From Candidatus Limnocylindria bacterium (GTDB taxonomy: Bacteria; Chloroflexota; Limnocylindria; QHBO01): a stretch of DNA of 15,961 nt. The position numbers were made by a program, and so were the translations under genes. The notes beneath the pieces are model-generated. The model was not told the DNA's origin, did not search any database, and was given only the letters and a program-made list of their open reading frames with translations. How positions within the stretch are numbered: position 1 is the stretch's first letter; each line of letters starts with the position of its first letter. This document shows, piece after piece, positions 1 through 7,322 of the stretch. The stretch covers positions 1 to 15,961 of the forward strand of contig JASLBU010000129.1 in NCBI GenBank assembly GCA_030146365.1, written 5' to 3'.

Positions 1-74
1 GGGCCAGACCCGAGACGCGCGGCCGGTCGACTCACATAGGCGGCTGCGCGGCGACCCGTCGCGTGGCCGGACGT

Positions 75-80
75 AAGGAG
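75..80 (+). promoter_or_regulatory. Shine-Dalgarno of pckA
   Basis: AAGGAG lies 6 nt before the GTG at 87. This decides the start of pckA in favour of 87 over the in-frame GTG at 63, which has no such site. No convincing promoter hexamers are visible in bases 1-74. Confidence 0.75.
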
Positions 81-86
81 AAGACC

Positions 87-1667
<1,581 letters not shown>

Positions 1668-1789
1668 CGTGCGCCTCCCCCCGCCCTGAGGGGTGACACC
1701 CACAGGGTCCGAATGGAACCCGACGGGCCGGCGCGAGCGTGACTTGTACGGAATATCGCTCGCCTGGGCCCCACATCAGGCGGATTCGT

Positions 1790-1805
1790 GGCGGGTGCTC
1801 CCGCC
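1790..1805 (+). terminator. Possible terminator hairpin downstream of pckA
   Basis: Perfect 6-bp GC stem GGCGGG/CCCGCC with a TGCT loop, followed by TTCTC on the + strand. The T-run is poor, so intrinsic termination is uncertain. Its position in the convergent gap fits an end for pckA transcripts. The rest of the 1668-1927 gap shows no gene. Confidence 0.35.
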
Positions 1806-1900
1806 TTCTCAACCTCAGGACGGGCCGGTCATCGCCCCATCCGCCGCGCAGTATGCGGATGTCGGCGCAAATGACCGAACCGTGACTCGCGTCCGCGAAT

Positions 1901-1917
1901 GTTGCGCCAAGCGCAAC
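1901..1917 (-). terminator. Possible terminator hairpin downstream of the septum gene
   Basis: Perfect 7-bp stem GTTGCGC/GCGCAAC with a 3-nt loop, starting 11 nt past the stop of the - strand septum-initiator gene. On the - strand it is followed only by ATTC, not a proper U-run. Placement right after the stop codon supports a transcript-end or 3'-stabilising role. Confidence 0.4.
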
Positions 1918-1927
1918 CTGAGCAAGG

Positions 1928-2362
1928 TCAGCGGGACGGGCCGAAGAAAAGCTCCACCCACTGCTGAAGCATCGGCCTGGGTGGCTCGCCGGCGGCAAGG
2001 GCCTCGGGGAGTGGCTCCTCCGCGCCGGGCGGAATGATGAGGACCTGCTCTCCGGCGGTTCCCAGGTTCGCCAGGCGGCGGGCCTCGGCGCTCACGTACG
2101 CATCGCTGTTGAGGTAGTCGAGCTCGGCCTGGAGTCGGACGTTCTCCGCCTCGACCGCCGCGATCTGCGCCTCGATCTGGGCTGCGCGCTGGCCGATCTC
2201 CCAGTTCGCGTACACCTGGCGGCCGAACTGGACTGCCAGGAGCGTCCCGACGATGAGAAGGACCGCCAGCCATGCCACGCCGCCACGTGAGGCGGGCAAT
2301 CGCAGCCGCGGGCGCATTGGCGCAGGGCGCGGAGTGTCTGCCGAGGCGTCGATCCCGGTCAT
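1928..2362 (-). CDS. Septum formation initiator (FtsB/DivIC-like)
   Basis: Probable bitopic divisome protein of the FtsB/DivIC family, which bridges other division proteins in the periplasm or extracytoplasmic space. The 144-aa product has a cytoplasmic N-terminus rich in Pro and Arg, one membrane helix at about residues 29-47, and a coiled coil at about 55-85 with heptad Leu/Ile/Ala (ending VRLQAELDYLN). Then comes the family signature SDAYVSAEARRLANLGTAGE (87-106), followed by VLII and a short acidic, Pro-rich tail. The frame is open as far as 2632, but the region beyond 2362 is promoter DNA and codes for nothing recognisable. No Shine-Dalgarno precedes this ATG; TAGACT ends 7 nt before it, which suggests a leaderless mRNA. 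It is divergent from mrfA. The family is clear; FtsB and DivIC cannot be told apart here. Confidence 0.85.
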   Translation of the reverse strand: MTGIDASADTPRPAPMRPRLRLPASRGGVAWLAVLLIVGTLLAVQFGRQVYANWEIGQRAAQIEAQIAAVEAENVRLQAELDYLNSDAYVSAEARRLANLGTAGEQVLIIPPGAEEPLPEALAAGEPPRPMLQQWVELFFGPSR

Positions 2363-2369
2363 GGCGGGC

Positions 2370-2375
2370 AGTCTA
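2370..2375 (-). promoter_or_regulatory. -10 hexamer for a leaderless septum-gene mRNA
   Basis: TAGACT on the - strand (fits TANNNT), with exactly 7 nt to the ATG at 2362 and no Shine-Dalgarno. Transcription would begin at or next to the start codon. No good -35 is visible. The same hexamer and spacing recur before the gene starting at 10571. Confidence 0.4.
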
Positions 2376-2451
2376 GTCGATCGTTCACGCTCGCCGCCCC
2401 GGTCGTGACAGTCGACCTGTCGCATCGGCCGCCCATGGTTTCGAACGTCTG

Positions 2452-2460
2452 TGCTAGATT
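2452..2460 (+). promoter_or_regulatory. Extended -10 promoter of mrfAB
   Basis: TGC followed by TAGATT forms an extended -10 (TGN-TANNNT), which can work without a -35; none is visible upstream. The predicted transcription start is about 2467, giving a leader of about 40 nt before the AGGAGG site and the ATG at 2509. A second, degenerate LexA-like half site (CGAAC at 2442-2446, then GTGCT) overlaps its upstream edge. Confidence 0.5.
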
Positions 2461-2466
2461 CGCGGC

Positions 2467-2480
2467 CGAACGGATGTTCG
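2467..2480 (+). promoter_or_regulatory. LexA-type SOS box upstream of mrfAB
   Basis: CGAACGGATGTTCG has a perfect 5-bp inverted repeat with a 4-bp spacer. It matches 11 of 12 fixed positions of the actinobacterial SOS box TCGAAC-N4-GTTCGA (only the first base differs), and the half sites also fit the Bacillus DinR/LexA box. It sits at the predicted transcription start, 28 bp before the mrfA ATG, where bound LexA would block transcription. Its position before a DNA-repair operon makes a chance match less likely. The divergent septum gene could also be affected. Confidence 0.65.
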
Positions 2481-2493
2481 ATTTGCCGATGCG

Positions 2494-2499
2494 AGGAGG
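2494..2499 (+). promoter_or_regulatory. Shine-Dalgarno of mrfA
   Basis: AGGAGG in a longer purine stretch, 9 nt before the ATG at 2509. It fixes the start of mrfA and predicts strong translation. Confidence 0.8.
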
Positions 2500-2508
2500 A
2501 GAGAGCTG

Positions 2509-4791
2509 ATGCTGACCGCGCCGCCCGGCAATGCCGACGAGGCGATCGCCGCCCTGCTCGCCAGCCCCGAGTTCGCGCCGCTGGTTGCCGCGCATCGGCA
2601 GCTCGAGCCGCGTCCGCCACGTCACGCGCCATGGCCGGCGCAGCTCGACTCCAGGCTCGTGTCCGCGCTCCGGGGACGTGGCGTGGAGGCGCTCTACACG
2701 CACCAGGCCGCTGCGTTCACCGCGGCCGCGGCGGGCCGCAACGTGGTCGTCGTGACGCCCACCGCGTCGGGCAAGACGCTCTGCTACAACTTGCCCGTCC
2801 TGGATGCGGTCGCGAAGAACCAGGCCGCCCGTGCGCTGTATCTCTTCCCCACCAAGGCGCTCGCCGCGGACCAGCTCGTCGAGCTGCGTGCGCTTGCCGG
2901 GGCGGCCGAGCTTGGCCTCAAGACGCATACCTACGACGGCGACACGCCGGCGAACGTCAGGAGCGTCGTCCGTGCGGCCGGGCAGGTCGTGATCACCAAC
3001 CCCGACATGCTCCACGCCGCGATCCTCCCCCACCACACGAAGTGGTTCAAGCTGTTCGAGAACCTGCAGTACGTCGTCATCGACGAGCTGCACACGTACC
3101 GAGGGCTCTTCGGCAGCCACGTCGCCAACGTCGTGCGCAGGCTGCGCCGGATCTGCAACCACTACGGCGCGGATCCGACCTTCATCTGCGCCAGCGCCAC
3201 GATCGCCAACCCACGCGAGCTCGCCGAGCGCGTGCTCGAGGCGCCAGTCGAGCTGATCGACGACAACGGCGCACCTGCTGGCCGAAAGCACATCCTGGTC
3301 ATCAACCCTCCGGTCGCCAACCAGGAGCTGGGCATCCGTGCGTCGGCCCTGCTGACCGGCCAGCGGCTCGCGGAGCGGCTCATCGGCGGAGGAGTGCAGA
3401 CCATCGCCTTCGCCCGCTCCCGAACGGCCGTCGAGGTCCTGACCAGCTACCTGCGCGAGACGTTCGAGCCGCCCCCTGGCCACGCGCACACGATCCGGGG
3501 CTACCGCGGGGGGTACCTGCCGAACGAACGGCATGAGATCGAGGCTGGCCTGCGTGACGGGCGCGTACGCGGGGTCGTCGCCACCAACGCGCTCGAGCTG
3601 GGCATCGACATCGGGAGCCTCGACGCCGCGATCAGCGTCGGCTACCCGGGAACTATCGCCTCGACCTGGCAGCAGATGGGCCGATCCGGACGACGCGCCG
3701 GAACCAGCCTGGCCGCACTGATCTGCTCGTCGGCGCCGATCGACCAGTTCCTCGCGGCGCACCCGGAATACCTGTTCGACAGCTCGCCGGAGCACGGGCT
3801 GGTGAACCCGGACAACCTGTACGTGCTGCTGAACCACCTCCGGGCGTCGAGCTTCGAGCTGCCGATGCCCGCCGCGGAGCGATTCGGACTGGATGAGACG
3901 CCGATGCTGCTGGACGTCCTCCAGGAAGACGGCTGGATCCGACGCGCGGACGACGATCGCTTCTACTGGAGCCACGAGAACTTCCCGGCCAGCGACTTCA
4001 GCCTGCGGACCGGCGCGCCGGAGAACGTCGTGATCATCGAGACGACCGGTGACCGCCACCGCGTGCTGGGCGAGATCGACCTGTTCGCCGCCCCGCTGCT
4101 GGTGCACGAGAAGGCGATCTACATCCACCAGGGCGTGCAGCACCACGTCGATCGGCTCGACTGGGAGGAGCGCAAGGCGTACGTCAGCCGCACCGACGTC
4201 GACTACTACACAGACGCCGATCTCGGCGTGACCCTCAAAGTCCTCGAGGTCTTCGACGAGGCCGACGCGACGCCGGCCGGACTGCGCCAGCGGGGCGAAG
4301 TGATGGTGGCCTGGAAGGTCACCATGTTCAAGAAGCTCAAGTACCACACGCATGAGAACGTGGGCTGGGGGTCGATCAGCCTCCCCGAGACGGAGATGCA
4401 CACGACCGCCACCTGGATCGTGCCGCCCGCCGAGCTGGTGAACCGATACGACCGGGACACCCTGGACGGTGCCCTGATCGGCCTGGCGCGGGTGGCCCGC
4501 ACGACCGCGTCGCTGCTGCTGATGTGCGATCCGCGGGACCTGGGCGTCCTCGCCCAGGTGCAGGCGCCCTTCACCGGACGGCCGACGCTGTACCTGTACG
4601 ACGCGGTGCCCGGCGGCGTCGGGCTGACCGAGCGGCTGTTCACGCTGACGGACGAGCACTTGTGGGCGTGCCGCGATGCCGTCATCTCGTGCGGATGCAG
4701 CGATGGCTGCCCGGCCTGCGTGGGACCGGCCATCGAGGTCGGGGTGCGCGGCAAGGCCACCGTGGCCGAGCTGCTCACCGCGATGACCTGA
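2509..4791 (+). CDS. mrfA: MrfA/YprA-type DEXH-box DNA repair helicase
   Basis: Superfamily 2 helicase with a C-terminal DUF1998-type cysteine domain, 760 aa. Visible motifs: Q-like YTHQ before motif I; motif I TPTASGKT at 83-90; motif II DELH at 192-195; motif III SAT at 229-231; NALELGIDIG (motif V region); and motif VI QQMGRSGRRAG from 388. The C-terminal part holds Cys673 and the cluster Cys728, Cys730, Cys734, Cys737, a probable metal (zinc) site. In Bacillus subtilis the homologous MrfA works with the exonuclease MrfB in repair of mitomycin C damage independent of UvrABC; by homology this protein should be a 3'-5' DNA translocase/helicase. The start has AGGAGG at 9 nt. The next gene is mrfB, 5 nt downstream, so the pair is an operon. 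A LexA-type box lies 28 bp before the ATG. All helicase motifs are intact. Confidence 0.92.
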   Translation: MLTAPPGNADEAIAALLASPEFAPLVAAHRQLEPRPPRHAPWPAQLDSRLVSALRGRGVEALYTHQAAAFTAAAAGRNVVVVTPTASGKTLCYNLPVLDAVAKNQAARALYLFPTKALAADQLVELRALAGAAELGLKTHTYDGDTPANVRSVVRAAGQVVITNPDMLHAAILPHHTKWFKLFENLQYVVIDELHTYRGLFGSHVANVVRRLRRICNHYGADPTFICASATIANPRELAERVLEAPVELIDDNGAPAGRKHILVINPPVANQELGIRASALLTGQRLAERLIGGGVQTIAFARSRTAVEVLTSYLRETFEPPPGHAHTIRGYRGGYLPNERHEIEAGLRDGRVRGVVATNALELGIDIGSLDAAISVGYPGTIASTWQQMGRSGRRAGTSLAALICSSAPIDQFLAAHPEYLFDSSPEHGLVNPDNLYVLLNHLRASSFELPMPAAERFGLDETPMLLDVLQEDGWIRRADDDRFYWSHENFPASDFSLRTGAPENVVIIETTGDRHRVLGEIDLFAAPLLVHEKAIYIHQGVQHHVDRLDWEERKAYVSRTDVDYYTDADLGVTLKVLEVFDEADATPAGLRQRGEVMVAWKVTMFKKLKYHTHENVGWGSISLPETEMHTTATWIVPPAELVNRYDRDTLDGALIGLARVARTTASLLLMCDPRDLGVLAQVQAPFTGRPTLYLYDAVPGGVGLTERLFTLTDEHLWACRDAVISCGCSDGCPACVGPAIEVGVRGKATVAELLTAMT

Positions 4792-4796
4792 CTCCG

Positions 4797-6038
4797 ATGC
4801 TCAACCAGAGAACGCTGGCGGATCGGCTCTCGGTGGTTCGCGCGGCGCAGAACGCCGCCGTCCCGCCGACGCGAGCGCGTGAGGATGACCGGACCGACGC
4901 CCTCGCGCGCTGGTTCTCCGCTCGAACCGAGATCAGCGGCGGCGGTGCCGCCCTGGTGGTGGAGCGAAGCGTGCCGCTGCCGGCCGGCGTCCCCGAGCTC
5001 CTCGCTCCCCTGCCACGTGCCTCGTACTTCGACACCGAGACGACCGGCCTTTCCACGGGCGCCGGCACCGTCATCTTCCTCGCCGCGTCCGCGATGCTCG
5101 AGGGGGGAGGCATCCGCGTGCGCCAGTTCCTTCTGCCGGACTATCCCCACGAGCCGGCTCTGCTGCGGGCGCTGGCCGTGGACCTGGCGGGCGCGGAGCG
5201 GCTGGTGACGTACAACGGGCGCGCGTTCGACCTGCCCATGCTCGCGACACGCCTCACTGTCCACGGACTGTTCACCGAGCAGACCGCCATTCCCGCGCTC
5301 CACGACGACCTGCTCCCGCAGGCGCGTCGCCTCTTTCGCCGTCCCCTGGGCGGAGCCCGGCTGGCGGATGTCGAGGCCGGCGTCCTCGGCGTGCGGCGCA
5401 TGAGCGACTGCCCCGGCTCGGAGGTCCCGGCTCGCTACTTCGGATATCTGCGTGGCGGCTCCCCGGACATCCTCGCGGAGGTGCTCGACCACAACTTCCA
5501 GGATGTCGTGAGCCTCGCGCTCCTTGAGGCCGAGATGCTCCGGCTGCGGGCCGGAGGCTGGCGCCAGGCCGGCGTCTTCGACCCGCGCGGCATGGCGCTG
5601 GACCTCCTCCGAACCGGAGCCATCGATGACGCATTGGAACTCGTCGAGGCGGCGCAGGCCGTCGCCACCGACCCTGCCGAGGCGAACGCGCTGCGACGCG
5701 TGGCTGCACGACTGCTCATCGGTCTGGGGGAGGCGCACCGCGCCGAGGAGCTCTGGACCCTCGGTACGCGACGCGCATCGGTGGATGCCGCCTCAGCATG
5801 GATCGAGGTGGCGCGCATCCGCGAGCGCCACCGGGGTGACCTGCACGGAGCGCTCGAGGCGGCGGCAGCGGCCTCGCGCGTGCTCGACGTGGCCTTCGCG
5901 CTCGGCCGTGGCGGCTCGATTGCCGAGGTGGGGCGCACGCGCCTCACCGTCGAGCGGCGTCTGCGGCGCCTTCGCCGCTGGGTTGACGCAGCGGAGCGCC
6001 GGGCCGAGCGGGAGGCTCGGCGACGGCGCGTCGCCTAG
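4797..6038 (+). CDS. mrfB: MrfB/YprB-type DEDDh exonuclease with TPR-like C-terminus
   Basis: Ribonuclease H-like exonuclease (RNase_H_2 family), 413 aa, the usual partner of MrfA in mitomycin C lesion repair. The catalytic acids are visible: Asp79 and Glu81 in YFDTETTG, Asp145 in YNGRAFDLPML, and His232/Asp236 in HNFQDVVSL, i.e. the DEDDh pattern with His four residues before the last Asp. The region from about residue 255 is helical, Ala/Leu-rich and TPR-like (for example GAIDDALELVEAAQAV), ending in a very basic tail of Arg residues that could contact nucleic acid. The ATG at 4797 follows the mrfA stop by 5 nt without a clear Shine-Dalgarno, so translation is probably coupled to mrfA. Its stop shares the tetramer CTAG with the convergent kinase stop. 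Confidence 0.9.
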   Translation: MLNQRTLADRLSVVRAAQNAAVPPTRAREDDRTDALARWFSARTEISGGGAALVVERSVPLPAGVPELLAPLPRASYFDTETTGLSTGAGTVIFLAASAMLEGGGIRVRQFLLPDYPHEPALLRALAVDLAGAERLVTYNGRAFDLPMLATRLTVHGLFTEQTAIPALHDDLLPQARRLFRRPLGGARLADVEAGVLGVRRMSDCPGSEVPARYFGYLRGGSPDILAEVLDHNFQDVVSLALLEAEMLRLRAGGWRQAGVFDPRGMALDLLRTGAIDDALELVEAAQAVATDPAEANALRRVAARLLIGLGEAHRAEELWTLGTRRASVDAASAWIEVARIRERHRGDLHGALEAAAAASRVLDVAFALGRGGSIAEVGRTRLTVERRLRRLRRWVDAAERRAEREARRRRVA

Positions 6039-6877
6039 GCGCGGCGGGACCGGAGCATGGCGATCACACGCTCGGCCGCGGCGTCGGCCGCCGCAAGCGG
6101 CGCGTCACCGGCGGCGAGGTGGATCGCGAGCGCGGCGCCGAAGGTGTCCCCCGCCCCCACAGCGGGCACGCCGTCGATCACGTTGCGCGGGACGCTCGCC
6201 ACCACGCGGCCCGCTGCGGGATCGTCCAGCAGGTAGCCATCGGCGCCAAGGGTCAGGACGAGGATGGGCGACGGCCCCAGCACCTCGCGGACCGCCGCGG
6301 CCTGCGCGAATGGGTCGGCCTCCCGGGTGGCGAAGTCCTCAGTGGACACGACCACCGCATCGGCAGCGCCGAAGGACTCCCACGTTGTCGCAGCCACCTC
6401 GTCGAGAGTCATCGGTTCCACGCGTTCGCCGATCGTAAGCCGGCGCAGCCAGCCCTGGATCAGCAGGACCAGCAGCCGCGCGGCCGCCGCGCTGCGCAGC
6501 GTGGCGATCGAGGCCGGCGCCAGCTCGTCCGCGATCGGCGCCACGAGCAGGGCGTCGACCGGGCCCAGGCCATCCGCGCGGGTCTCGTCGATGGTGCCGG
6601 AGCGGGCCTCGTAGAGCAGGACGCGATGACCGTCCGCTTCGCGGTGACGGTAGGTGGTGGTTCCCGCGCTGCGGAGCACGACGCAGCGGCCGAACCCGCG
6701 GAGGCGCTGCAGCCCGGCGCTCGCCTCGGCCTCTTCACCGGCGATCGTGAGAACCCGGACGTCAGCTCCCTCGGCGTGCGCCGCCAGGCCGGCGTGGAGC
6801 ACCGATCCTCCGGGGGCCGACGAGCCGTCCGCGAACCGATCGATGGTCAGGCCACCCACGATCAGGAGCGCGGTCAC
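6035..6877 (-). CDS. PfkB-family carbohydrate/nucleoside kinase
   Basis: Ribokinase-like kinase of 280 aa, slightly short for the family. Near the N-terminus, GGLTIDRF and PGGSVLHAGLAAHAEGADV match the first PfkB signature region (substrate-side Gly-Gly at 23-24). The C-terminal signature VGAGDTFGAAL (240-250) carries the anion hole GAGD and the catalytic base Asp244. LTLGADGYLL precedes it, as in the family. The substrate cannot be told from sequence: sugars, nucleosides and others are all possible. The start is GTG at 6877 (VTALLIVGG); there is no strong Shine-Dalgarno. The start codon is 17 bp from that of the divergent gene at 6895, so the two share promoter DNA. The gene ends convergently with mrfB, the stops overlapping. 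Confidence 0.85.
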   Translation of the reverse strand: MTALLIVGGLTIDRFADGSSAPGGSVLHAGLAAHAEGADVRVLTIAGEEAEASAGLQRLRGFGRCVVLRSAGTTTYRHREADGHRVLLYEARSGTIDETRADGLGPVDALLVAPIADELAPASIATLRSAAAARLLVLLIQGWLRRLTIGERVEPMTLDEVAATTWESFGAADAVVVSTEDFATREADPFAQAAAVREVLGPSPILVLTLGADGYLLDDPAAGRVVASVPRNVIDGVPAVGAGDTFGAALAIHLAAGDAPLAAADAAAERVIAMLRSRRA

Positions 6878-6882
6878 CTGTC

Positions 6883-6888
6883 TATCAT
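6883..6888 (+). promoter_or_regulatory. -10 hexamer for a leaderless mRNA at 6895
   Basis: TATCAT (TANNNT) ends 6 nt before the ATG at 6895, with no Shine-Dalgarno between, so the predicted transcript starts at the ATG. On the opposite strand GATGAT lies 6 nt before the GTG of the kinase gene, a weaker but mirror-image arrangement in the same 17 bp. Confidence 0.45.
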
Positions 6889-6894
6889 CGGGAC

Positions 6895-7215
6895 ATGCAA
6901 CTCTTCTTCTACGAGCTCCACGAGGGCGCGACCGACCTGATGACCGATGCGCTCTTGGTGTCGGATCGCGACCATACCCCAGCCCAGTTCGCCACAATGG
7001 TGGAGGCGGCCCGCGGGGCGGTGGTGGAAACGTTCGAGGAGGACACGCTGGTGGAGGCGATCGCCCGCGAGCTCGAGCGTTCGCACGGGTTCACCTACAT
7101 CAGCGACGAGCGGCTCCGCGCCTCGATGAGCGTCGGCATGGAGCCGGAGGACACCTACCTCGTCGAGCAGTCTGACGAGTTCCGCTCGATCGTCGCGGAG
7201 CTGGAGCGCTCGTAG
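6895..7215 (+). CDS. Hypothetical acidic protein, 106 aa
   Basis: I do not recognise this protein. It begins MQLFFYELHEG and is strongly acidic: 24 Asp/Glu against 8 Arg, and no lysine. There is no signal peptide, membrane helix, cysteine or known motif. The pattern suggests a small soluble alpha/beta fold: a hydrophobic strand (QLFFYEL), helices (MVEAARGAVVETF, LVEAIAREL), a strand (GFTYIS) and a C-terminal helix (EFRSIVAELERS). The ORF is supported as real by codon use like its neighbours, an ATG start with a well-placed leaderless -10, and lack of a competing gene on the other strand. It is divergent from the PfkB kinase with 17 bp between start codons, so the two may be co-regulated. Confidence 0.75.
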   Translation: MQLFFYELHEGATDLMTDALLVSDRDHTPAQFATMVEAARGAVVETFEEDTLVEAIARELERSHGFTYISDERLRASMSVGMEPEDTYLVEQSDEFRSIVAELERS

Positions 7216-7242
7216 CCCGGTCCCATTCCTCAGGGGCGGACG

Positions 7243-7303
7243 GCACGCGTGCTGTCAGCTGATATATCACGAAGGATAATACACGTGACAGAGTGCGGGC
7301 CCG
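7243..7303. repeat. Palindrome-rich AT patch in a convergent gap
   Basis: The 107-bp gap between the convergent genes ending at 7215 and 7323 contains GCACGCGTGC (7243-7252), TCAGCTGA (7255-7262), TGATATATCA (7260-7269), CACGTG (7282-7287) and CGGGCCCG (7296-7303). CTGTCA (7252-7257) and TGACAG (7286-7291) form an outer inverted repeat. The core is much more AT-rich than the surroundings. A + strand promoter reading is possible: CTGTCA, 17 bp, GATAAT (7275-7280). It is not a typical terminator, as it lacks a short-loop GC stem with a T-run. Function unknown. Confidence 0.5.
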
Positions 7304-7322
7304 GATTGAAGTCACCCCCAGC

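Noticed and set aside
63..86. GTG 63 as start of pckA
   Set aside because: It would place the AAGGAG ribosome site inside the coding region; GTG 87 is correctly spaced from it.
1680..1716. GGGT/ACCC hairpin just after pckA
   Set aside because: Only a 4-bp stem with no T-run; too weak to call a terminator.
2363..2632. N-terminal extension of the septum gene up to 2632
   Set aside because: The extra 90 residues read through promoter DNA and the start of mrfA and look unlike the family; ATG 2362 gives a normal FtsB/DivIC-like protein.
2359..4659. 766-aa open frame on - opposite mrfA
   Set aside because: Composition is the typical antisense shadow of a high-GC gene (Arg, Val, Gly, Asp, His rich) and shows no motif, while the + strand has all helicase motifs.
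4206..5738. 510-aa open frame on -
   Set aside because: Antisense to mrfA and mrfB, both with intact catalytic motifs.
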